Positions 1-5,137 of a stretch of 5,705 nt of DNA are shown here, piece by piece. The stretch comes from Planctomycetota bacterium. Its GTDB lineage: Bacteria; Planctomycetota; Planctomycetia; Pirellulales; S012-138. How positions within the stretch are numbered: the first letter of the stretch is position 1; each line of letters begins with the position of its first letter. The DNA is taken from assembly GCA_026982835.1 (NCBI GenBank), contig JALSGI010000099.1, forward strand, positions 1 to 5,705. The letters are read 5' to 3'. Made by a program: the position numbers and the translations under genes. The notes below the pieces were generated by a model that was given only the letters and a program-made list of their open reading frames with translations, was not told the DNA's origin and made no database searches.

Positions 1-9
1 GCTGGTCAA

Positions 10-52
10 CCGCCGGCTTACGCCGGCGGCTCGCCGTTGCAAGAATCAAAGC
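10..52 (+). repeat. Hairpin-tail repeat unit A
   Basis: An 8-bp stem is formed by CCGCCGGC (10-17) and GCCGGCGG (22-29) around the loop TTAC. It is followed by CTCGCC (30-35) and a degenerate A-rich tail, TTGCAAGAATCAAAGC (37-52). The layout matches unit C at 175-218, including the same CTCGCC spacer and TTGCAAGA start of the tail, so the two are copies of one element. Function unknown; it resembles REP-like intergenic repeats. Confidence 0.6.
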
Positions 53-85
53 AAGTCCACCAGGTACGTTGTTTTCCACAAAACA

Positions 86-114
86 CGCTTTTTCCTGCCC
101 GGTGCGGAAGCACC
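86..114 (-). repeat. Hairpin-tail repeat unit D, reverse orientation
   Basis: GGTGC (101-105) and GCACC (110-114) form a 5-bp stem around GGAA, which fits the GNRA tetraloop pattern on the plus strand. Read on the minus strand, the hairpin is followed by GGGC and then AGGAAAAAGCG (96 down to 86), the same hairpin, spacer, A-run, CGC-like order as the plus-strand units. The stem is shorter and the tail diverged, so membership in the same family is probable rather than certain. Confidence 0.4.
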
Positions 115-123
115 AGTGGTGAG

Positions 124-161
124 CCCCGGACTTCAGTCCGGGGAGAGCCAAGAAAAAACGC
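124..161 (+). repeat. Hairpin-tail repeat unit B
   Basis: CCCCGGACT (124-132) and AGTCCGGGG (135-143) form a 9-bp stem, best drawn as 8 bp closed by a TTCA loop. The tail is AGAGCC and then AAGAAAAAACGC (150-161). That 12-mer is identical to the one in unit C at 207-218. The stem sequence differs from unit C in both arms but remains fully paired, which points to selection on the fold. Confidence 0.65.
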
Positions 162-174
162 ATGGCGATTTTCT

Positions 175-218
175 CCGCCGACTGAAGTCGGCGGCTCGCC
201 ACTTGCAAGAAAAAACGC
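175..218 (+). repeat. Hairpin-tail repeat unit C
   Basis: CCGCCGACT (175-183) and AGTCGGCGG (186-194) form a 9-bp stem with a two-base centre (GA). It is followed by CTCGCC (195-200), ACTTGC and AAGAAAAAACGC (207-218). Spacer and tail match units A and B. On the minus strand the T-run precedes the hairpin, which argues against a rho-independent terminator for the gene to the right. Confidence 0.65.
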
Positions 219-259
219 TTATTCTCTCCTAGCATGGAAGCGTCAAACCAAGCAATCTG

Positions 260-279
260 CTAACTGGCTAACTGGCTAA
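260..279. repeat. Short tandem repeat, 8-base unit CTAACTGG
   Basis: The unit CTAACTGG occurs at 260-267 and 268-275, followed by a partial CTAA at 276-279, giving 2.5 perfect copies. It sits between the hairpin cluster and the right-hand inverted copy of CAGGTACGT. It may be a slippage product; no function is suggested by its position. Confidence 0.6.
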
Positions 280-300
280 ACACGTACCTGCCGCAGCCGA

Positions 301-326
301 GTTTTTTTCTTGGCAGCCCGTCGACG
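301..326 (-). repeat. Inverted copy of the A-rich repeat tail, next to a palindrome
   Basis: On the minus strand, positions 314 to 301 read GCCAAGAAAAAAAC, matching the GCCAAGAAAAAAC of unit B (147-159) with one extra A. The neighbouring 8-base palindrome CGTCGACG (319-326) takes the place that the hairpin has in the other units but lacks a loop. This looks like a degenerate unit of the same family in the opposite orientation. Confidence 0.4.
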
Positions 327-382
327 AAATCCCTTTGAAACCCAAGCGTGTTTTTGGATTGATCGCAACTCCGGAACAAAGC

Positions 383-424
383 GGCTCGGCGGGAGCCTCG
401 CCCTTCCAGACTTGCGTTTTTCAA
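383..424. repeat. GC-rich inverted repeat with A-rich tail after the last gene
   Basis: GGCTC (383-387) and GAGCC (393-397) pair around GGCGG. The plus strand continues through CTCGCCCTTCC to CTTGCGTTTTTCAACGG (411-427), so the minus strand carries GAAAAACGCAAG just after the stop codon of the gene ending at 432. The A-run plus CGC recalls the tails of the units at 10-218, but the hairpin is different. It could help end transcription of the minus-strand genes, since GCTTTGTT follows the hairpin on that strand, but the stem is only 5 bp and the U-tract is poor. I regard it as a dispersed repeat first and a terminator only possibly. Confidence 0.4.
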
Positions 425-431
425 CGGGCTG

Positions 432-1613
432 CTAGCGGGGGATCTGCGCCGGGTACTTGCCTCGCCACATGGCCAGCGCTCGCCCGGCATGGCTCAGGAA
501 AGTGTACCACTGCTCGACGTCTCGATCGCTCAGCCCCTGGATCGTCTCGATCAGCCAGGCGGCGCCCCGGGCCACAATCTCCCGCGGGGGGAGCACTTCC
601 TCGGGGGCAATGGCCAGCCACTCCAGCGCATGGCCGGTGGCCAGAATACGATCCGGTAGGCGATCCACCGTGCCCGTGGTGGCCGGGCGAAGCGATTCCG
701 GGCGGCGGGAAGGCCAGCGGCCGTTCCAGAAGCCCCGCGGATGCTGGTGCTGGACCAATCGCCGACTCATCCCTTGCAGGTAGCGCACGGCGGCGCTGCG
801 CACCTGGGGGTCAAACAGCCGATGTCGCCGGTCCAGCTGCAACAACGCGGCCAGCGTAAACAGACGGTGATTTCCATAGCACACTCCCTGGGGCATTCGC
901 TGCCGCATGATGCGCACAGCCAACATGTCGAAGGAGAGCCGGCGCCCATCGCGATTGAACCACACCCGCTGTGGGGCAAGGTACAGTCCCGCAACCAGGA
1001 CCGACCATTCGTATTCCTGCTGGTCCAGGGCGAAGGAGAGCAACACGTGCCGGACCAGGTCGCGCATTGCGGCCGGGCCCTGGGAAGTATGGATGGGAAA
1101 ATCCAGGGGCAAGCCGACCTCGGCCAGTGTGGCCACCGTGTGGTCCCGGTGGCTGCTGGCGGTAAGCCCGCGACTGGAAAACCGCACCCGCACTCCCCAG
1201 ACCGATGGTTCCAGCAGCGGAGGTTGCTGGGTTCCGTAGCGACGGGCGAACTCCCGGTGATCGGTCAGCAAAGCCAGCATTTGCCGCCCGGAGAGCATCC
1301 CCGGCTGCTTGGGCCGGTGCTCCTGGCCCAGAAAACGAAGCGCATGATCCACGTGGTTGATCTTCAACTGCGGCCCCCGGTCACGTAGCTCCAGGCGGTT
1401 TAATACCTGTCGCAGAACGTCCATTTCCACCACCACAGGCTCGTCCCGCAGAGGGCGGATGGCCCACGGCTTCGGCCGCAGTGGTGGCAAACGGCGTCGC
1501 AGCCGCTCGGCCCGGTAGTCCAGCGCGGCCCAGGTAGCTCCCCCGCCCAGCAGTCCCGCGTGCAGGAGGCCAAAGCCGAGCAGTTGCCGTCGTGTAAGCA
1601 AGGGATGGCTCAT
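432..1613 (-). CDS. Exported protein with probable Tat signal and helical toroid-like body
   Basis: The 393-residue product begins with a twin-arginine motif, T7-R8-R9-Q-L-L, followed by a hydrophobic stretch (about 13-30) and a possible cleavage site near residues 29-30. This suggests export by the Tat pathway or an N-terminal membrane anchor. The mature part is Arg-rich and mostly helical in appearance. Blocks that look conserved are W218-F-N-R-D-G with SFD (227-229), GVCYGNHR (243-250) and a helix carrying GHALEW (327-332). The spacing of helices with G-H and W residues recalls alpha/alpha-toroid folds (terpenoid-cyclase-like), but no catalytic motif is evident. The ATG is supported by an AGGA nine bases upstream and by an ATGA overlap with the membrane protein gene, which implies coupled translation and a shared job at the membrane. 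I do not recognise a characterised function; the reading frame itself is secure. Confidence 0.85.
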   Translation of the reverse strand: MSHPLLTRRQLLGFGLLHAGLLGGGATWAALDYRAERLRRRLPPLRPKPWAIRPLRDEPVVVEMDVLRQVLNRLELRDRGPQLKINHVDHALRFLGQEHRPKQPGMLSGRQMLALLTDHREFARRYGTQQPPLLEPSVWGVRVRFSSRGLTASSHRDHTVATLAEVGLPLDFPIHTSQGPAAMRDLVRHVLLSFALDQQEYEWSVLVAGLYLAPQRVWFNRDGRRLSFDMLAVRIMRQRMPQGVCYGNHRLFTLAALLQLDRRHRLFDPQVRSAAVRYLQGMSRRLVQHQHPRGFWNGRWPSRRPESLRPATTGTVDRLPDRILATGHALEWLAIAPEEVLPPREIVARGAAWLIETIQGLSDRDVEQWYTFLSHAGRALAMWRGKYPAQIPR

Positions 1614-3367
1614 CGGTTCTTTTCCTGCGAGGAGGAGCCTCCGGGGGTAGAAGGTGTGGCCCGGGAAGGCTTTTCCGGGGGGAAAGCAGAACGCGGACGA
1701 TCCGGATCACTCCAACGGAACACGGCTCCATCGGGGCCGTCGTAAAGAGGCTGCCAGGAGCGGCTGCCCAGCATGGCCCGATACAAGGCCCCCTGCATGT
1801 TCTTGTCCACTATGGCTAGCTCGATCCGGTAGCGCTGCAGCGTGCGTTCCCAGCCGGCATTTACCTGCCACACGCGGAGATAGTCCTGCCATAACTGGGT
1901 GGGAATGAGATGGATGTTGCTGGTCAGCCACGGGCGCAATCCCCGCGGGCCGTGCACCAGCAGCCAGTCGCCCCAGTGCTGCGGGACAAAGACTAGCCCT
2001 TGCAGCTTGGCTCGATGCAGAAACTGTGTCACCCGGTACGGTGTGGTCATGCGATGATAGATTTGATAGGGCGTTCGCTTGCGGGCTCCCAGCAGCGGCG
2101 AGCTGGCCGGGGAAAGCACGAACGCACTCCAGACGAACAGCCCCGCAGCCAGCGTCCAGACCCAACGCCAGGGGGAAACCGGCTCTTGTCCCGCAGTAGC
2201 CGGCTCGCTTTGGGCTTCCGGCACCTGGGGCTTGGGCTTCCGCCAGGCCCGATACAACCACAGCAGATGCGGGGCCGACACGTAGGCAAACACCAGCGCG
2301 TACCAGATAATCATCCGCATCGTGAACACCGTTAACAAGGCAAACACCCCCCAGGCGGCCAGGTGTCCCGGGTGAAGCGGCCGCCGGCTCCACCGCCACC
2401 ACACCAGCAACACCAACAGGGAAAAACCAAACTCCGGCCCGGGCGAGCTGGCCAGCGTCAGAGGGTGCCACTCGATGATGTCCCTCAAGTTCGGATGGCC
2501 GGCAAATTGCAACGTGTGGATCAATAGCCCCATCCCGTAGGGATTGACCACCGTGGCCGCCAGGGCCAGCTCGCTCAACAGCAACCACCGATGGAATCGC
2601 CCATCCCGCAAGCAGCTGCGCAGGCCGTGTTCCCGCCAGGCGGCCACCAGGGCCCCCAGGACGTAGGCCCCCAGCAGCACCAGCCCGCACACAAACGACC
2701 CGTGCAGGTTGGCCCACAGGATCATCAACCCCGGCACGGCCGGCCACATCCAGCCGGCCACGTCGGGATAAGCGGGGGCTTCCGGCTCGGCTTGCTCCGG
2801 GGCGCTGCGTTCGTTGCGAGCCAGCAGCCACAACAGCGTGCAAAAGGCCAGCAGCCCGAAGTTCTCCGGCCGGATGGTCAGCAGCCGGCTCCAGCCCACC
2901 GCCACGGCCAGCAGCAGCGCCACGATCCCCGTGCCCAAGTGCCCGGTGAGCAGATGGGCCGCCCGCAGGAAGAATGCAAAAGCCACAAGCAGCGTGGCGG
3001 CGTAGATTAGCGAAAGCCCCTCCTCGCGGCCCAACCGGTACGCTCCGGCCAGCAACACCTGGCTCCCCCAAGCCGTGTCCACCACCGGCATGCCGGCGTA
3101 CTGGGGCAGGAACGGGTCTTCGGCCGGCAAGCGGCCGTGCTGCATGATCCATTGCCCGTAGGCCACGTGGCTCCACAGGTCGGTGGAACGCAGCGGCACG
3201 TGGCTGGCCAGCACAAACAACGTGCTCAACAAGGCCACGGCTAGGAATCCCTGGGAGGAAAGCGCCCAGCGGGGATCCACCTGCGGGCGAAGCACTGGCC
3301 CGGCTCTTTCGGCGGAAGCATGCTGCTGGGATGATGAGTCGGAAGCAACCGGCGATTTGCGAATCAT
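1610..3367 (-). CDS. Polytopic membrane protein, GT-C glycosyltransferase-like
   Basis: The product has 585 residues with about ten hydrophobic segments, roughly at 39-56, 118-136, 145-160, 168-183, 208-243 (probably two), 261-277, 313-325, 335-349, 351-371 and 402-418. After the first segment comes an outside loop with S61-T-D-L-W-S-H and, further on, GRLPAEDPF, an arrangement typical of GT-C enzymes, in which an acidic residue in this loop acts in catalysis with a lipid-linked sugar donor. WANLHGSF (218-225) and NPYG (275-278) are further landmarks. The soluble C-terminal part contains HWGDWLLVHGP (464-474), and the protein ends in a Pro/Ser-rich tail (about 553-585). The ATG at 3367 is preferred, with a weak AGG seven bases upstream; an in-frame ATG at 3439 would add 24 residues. 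Donor and acceptor cannot be read from the sequence. A non-enzymatic membrane protein of the same build is the alternative. Confidence 0.85.
   Translation of the reverse strand: MIRKSPVASDSSSQQHASAERAGPVLRPQVDPRWALSSQGFLAVALLSTLFVLASHVPLRSTDLWSHVAYGQWIMQHGRLPAEDPFLPQYAGMPVVDTAWGSQVLLAGAYRLGREEGLSLIYAATLLVAFAFFLRAAHLLTGHLGTGIVALLLAVAVGWSRLLTIRPENFGLLAFCTLLWLLARNERSAPEQAEPEAPAYPDVAGWMWPAVPGLMILWANLHGSFVCGLVLLGAYVLGALVAAWREHGLRSCLRDGRFHRWLLLSELALAATVVNPYGMGLLIHTLQFAGHPNLRDIIEWHPLTLASSPGPEFGFSLLVLLVWWRWSRRPLHPGHLAAWGVFALLTVFTMRMIIWYALVFAYVSAPHLLWLYRAWRKPKPQVPEAQSEPATAGQEPVSPWRWVWTLAAGLFVWSAFVLSPASSPLLGARKRTPYQIYHRMTTPYRVTQFLHRAKLQGLVFVPQHWGDWLLVHGPRGLRPWLTSNIHLIPTQLWQDYLRVWQVNAGWERTLQRYRIELAIVDKNMQGALYRAMLGSRSWQPLYDGPDGAVFRWSDPDRPRSAFPPEKPSRATPSTPGGSSSQEKNR
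1623..1626 (-). promoter_or_regulatory. Ribosome binding site of the Tat-signal gene
   Basis: AGGA on the minus strand, within GCAGGAAAAG, lies nine bases before the ATG at 1613. It sits inside the 3' end of the membrane protein gene and supports the ATGA-overlap start. Confidence 0.55.
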
Positions 3368-3585
3368 CGAGATGCCTGCCGGAAAGTGGCCTTCTTCCCC
3401 TGCTCCGTGCCCAAGCACAAAAGTTCCCTCTGCAACCATTGTGATTGGAGCCTGCACCGGGTGCAAATGGCGGCCGGTCCAGCGGTCATGAGCTTGAGGG
3501 TGCGTGACTCCGCACTCCCCTTGCAATTGCGGAGAGAACTCGCCCCGACTCGGAACCTGCGGATGCCCCCCTTGCCGGCTAGAGA
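3368..3585 (-). promoter_or_regulatory. 218-base gap, likely leader of the membrane/Tat gene pair
   Basis: The gap breaks the otherwise tight minus-strand gene string, which makes it the natural place for a promoter of the two left-hand genes. I could not find a convincing -35/-10 pair. It contains a 7-bp inverted repeat (3508-3534) and the near-palindrome TGCACCGGGTGCA (3453-3465), which could be an operator half-site pair. The frame of the membrane protein is open through the gap, so part of it (3368-3439) may be coding if the upstream ATG is used. Confidence 0.3.
3508..3534. other. Inverted repeat between epimerase and membrane protein genes
   Basis: CTCCGCA (3508-3514) and TGCGGAG (3528-3534) can form a 7-bp stem with a 13-base loop, 51 to 78 bases past the epimerase stop on the minus strand. 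No U-tract follows, so an intrinsic terminator is unlikely. It may be a leader hairpin for the membrane protein gene or mean nothing. Confidence 0.25.
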
Positions 3586-4440
3586 TCAAATGGCCGCTTC
3601 GCCTTCCCACTGGGCCTTCATGAAGGCCAGGGCATCGCGGGCCAGTTGCTCTTCGCTGGAGAACATCCGCCGCCAGATCTTGGTGGCCGCCGCCAGCGAA
3701 GGCAGCGCCAGGCCGAACGCCTCCACCATCAGGCAACCCTCGTAACCCGCGTCCTTCAACGCCGCAAAGGTCTTCTGCCAGTTCACATGCCCCTGCCCGG
3801 GTGTGGAACGATCGTTTTCGGAGATGTGCACGTGGACCAGGTACTCCCGGCAAGCGTGGATCGCCTCGGCCTCGTCTTTTTCCTCGATGTTGGCGTGGAA
3901 CGTGTCGTACATCATCCGGCAGGCCGGGTGGTTCACCTCCTGGACGAACCGCGCCGTGTCGGCTGCCGAGTTGAGAAAGTAGCACTCGAAGCGGTTCAGG
4001 TACTCCACGGCCAGTGTCACCCCGCACTGCGCGGCGTGTTCGGCCACCTGCTGCATGCTTTCCACGCCCCAGTGCCACTCGTTCTGGGTGGGTCCCTGGC
4101 CGGTGAAGTGCCCCAGGGCCGAGTGGTACGGCCCCACCAGCATCGTGGCTCCCACAGCCTGGCAGCAGTCCAGGGCCAGCTTGTTCCGCTCCACGCCCAA
4201 GGCGCGCACCTTGGGGTCGGGGTCGATGGGATTGTCTTCGGCCGTCCGCACCGTGACGGCCGTGCGCTTCAGCCCCAGATCGTCCAGCCGCTTGGCCCAG
4301 GCGGCGTACTTGTCCACGTTCAGATCGAAGATGGGCAGCTCCACCGTGTCGTAGCCGATCTGCTGGAGCTGCTCCAGCACGGGCAGCATCTGGTCGTTCA
4401 AGTCGTCGGTCCACAGCAGCAGGTTCATGCCGTAGTTCAT
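3586..4440 (-). CDS. Sugar phosphate isomerase/epimerase, D-tagatose/D-psicose 3-epimerase-like
   Basis: The 284-residue product is a TIM-barrel protein of the xylose-isomerase-like superfamily, close in length and motif order to ketose 3-epimerases (about 290 residues). The four expected metal ligands are visible: E146 in LAVEYLNRFE, D179 in YDTFHANIEE, H205 in VHVHISENDR and E240 in MVEAFG. H182 and R211 occupy the usual substrate-contact positions, and the H-x-G-E/S-x-R then PGxGxxxW pattern is kept as HISENDR...PGQGHVNW. Members of this family invert C3 of free ketoses with a Mn or Co ion, but substrate range is broad and some relatives are inosose or hydroxypyruvate isomerases. The ATG is fixed by a GGAG eight bases upstream and by the ATGA overlap with the preceding gene. 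The cytoplasm is the expected location, as there is no signal peptide. Confidence 0.88.
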   Translation of the reverse strand: MNYGMNLLLWTDDLNDQMLPVLEQLQQIGYDTVELPIFDLNVDKYAAWAKRLDDLGLKRTAVTVRTAEDNPIDPDPKVRALGVERNKLALDCCQAVGATMLVGPYHSALGHFTGQGPTQNEWHWGVESMQQVAEHAAQCGVTLAVEYLNRFECYFLNSAADTARFVQEVNHPACRMMYDTFHANIEEKDEAEAIHACREYLVHVHISENDRSTPGQGHVNWQKTFAALKDAGYEGCLMVEAFGLALPSLAAATKIWRRMFSSEEQLARDALAFMKAQWEGEAAI

Positions 4441-5108
4441 GGGGGGTTCTCCGCAACGAGGGCCAGCTGCGGCAGCAGCCGGTGGCGCTGCCGGTACACG
4501 CTGCGGCGCAAGGGAAGCAGCTCCGGCGGCGGAGGCTCCTCCCACGGACAGCCCAGGCGCCGCATCACCTGGCCGCAGCGAAACCACAGTTTGCCATCGT
4601 CCAGGTAGTCGAACAAGAACCGCAAGCGGCAAAAGCGGTCGATCCAGCCAGCCAGCCCCGGCACCGCCTGGCCGGTGGCCTGGTGCACGAAACGACTCAC
4701 CTGGACCCGGTCGAGCCGCTCCAACTGCCGGTAGTACCGCCGGCCCAGCTCCGGGCAGCAGTCCAGGATGGCCGCATCCAGCAGCAGTTCCACCAGCAGG
4801 TGGGCCAGGAAGGCAACCAGGTGCGGCGAGTGTCCGGCAAAGCGAGCTTGCAGCTTGCCGCGGGCCTGCTGGCACAAACGCAGAAACTCCGGGTGGAAGT
4901 GAAACTCCCCGTCTTCCCGATGGTGCTGCAGCACCCCCAGGGCCAGTTGCCGCCACGGGGGCAACTGCCCGGCGGAGGAAAAACGGCTCACCTGGCGCGG
5001 TCGCAGCCGCACGCCGGGAGCGGCCACCCGCAGCCAGTCCGGCAGCGCCGTTCCGGCCAGGCGGTAGGGGCAGTGCAAGGCGTCCAGGGCATGGGCCAGG
5101 TAGTTCAC
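4437..5108 (-). CDS. Small protein distantly resembling ACP phosphodiesterase (AcpH/DUF479-like)
   Basis: The product has 223 residues and starts MNYLAHALDAL, with the N-terminal N-Y/F-L-A-H signature and an AGTALPDWLR block (18-27) that resembles the AGN-L-x-D segment of AcpH. Next come a His/Asp-rich block, Q61-H-H-R-E-D-G-E-F-H-F-H72, comparable to the H-x3-D-x2-T-D region of AcpH, and a helix with H103, E107 and D111. AcpH removes phosphopantetheine from acyl carrier protein; whether this protein does so is uncertain, because the spacing and the acidic residues differ. The start is GTG at 5108, chosen because it places MNYLAH at the N terminus, although no clear Shine-Dalgarno precedes it. 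The gene begins 29 bases after the glycosyltransferase stop and ends in an ATGA overlap with the epimerase, so the three are probably cotranscribed. There is no signal peptide. Confidence 0.75.
   Translation of the reverse strand: MNYLAHALDALHCPYRLAGTALPDWLRVAAPGVRLRPRQVSRFSSAGQLPPWRQLALGVLQHHREDGEFHFHPEFLRLCQQARGKLQARFAGHSPHLVAFLAHLLVELLLDAAILDCCPELGRRYYRQLERLDRVQVSRFVHQATGQAVPGLAGWIDRFCRLRFLFDYLDDGKLWFRCGQVMRRLGCPWEEPPPPELLPLRRSVYRQRHRLLPQLALVAENPP
4449..4452 (-). promoter_or_regulatory. Ribosome binding site of the epimerase gene
   Basis: GGAG on the minus strand, followed by AACCCCCC and ATG, gives a spacing of eight bases. It lies within the last codons of the upstream gene and decides the start at 4440 over longer open-frame readings. 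Confidence 0.6.
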
Positions 5109-5137
5109 ACCACAGGGCCGAGAGCGTGCTTCGGGGA

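Larger units (their letters stand above)
1..431. other. Repeat-rich intergenic region without a credible gene
   Basis: This stretch lies downstream of the last minus-strand gene and contains no open frame that looks like a protein. It holds at least four hairpins, several A-rich tails ending in CGC in both orientations, one GC-rich inverted repeat, and a short tandem repeat, listed separately below. T-runs sit on the 5' side of the hairpins in the direction in which they read as T, so they are not classical intrinsic terminators. I see no tRNA, rRNA or CRISPR structure here. The likely role is an array of REP-like dispersed repeats at a gene boundary; this is inference. Confidence 0.7.

Noticed and set aside
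124..218. Hairpins as rho-independent terminators
   Set aside because: On the plus strand the hairpins are followed by A-runs, and on the minus strand the T-run precedes the hairpin, so neither direction gives stem plus U-tract.
10..218. CRISPR array
   Set aside because: The repeats are unequal in sequence and spacing, consist of palindromes with variable stems, and have no unique spacers of constant length or cas genes nearby.
37..279. Plus-strand 80-residue open frame
   Set aside because: It is a translation of the hairpin-tail repeats, giving repeated GEPR and ARKNA-type strings, with no ribosome binding site and no protein-like composition.
260..490. Minus-strand 76-residue open frame
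   Set aside because: It spans the repeat region and the end of the Tat-signal gene in another frame and has no coherent domain.
1707..3176. 489-residue minus-strand open frame inside the membrane protein gene
   Set aside because: It is an out-of-frame shadow with Ala/Gly/Arg-rich content, whereas the overlapping frame has regular hydrophobic segments and ends in a coupled stop.
1610..4456. A single 948-residue minus-strand open frame covering the membrane protein and most of the epimerase region
   Set aside because: Only the part from 3367 looks like a protein. The upstream part is Arg/Gly-rich out-of-frame translation of the epimerase gene, kept open by high GC.
3646..4608. 320-residue plus-strand open frame opposite the epimerase
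   Set aside because: It is an antisense shadow rich in His, Val and Gln, as expected from complementing GC-rich codons; the minus strand has a clear family match with all metal ligands.
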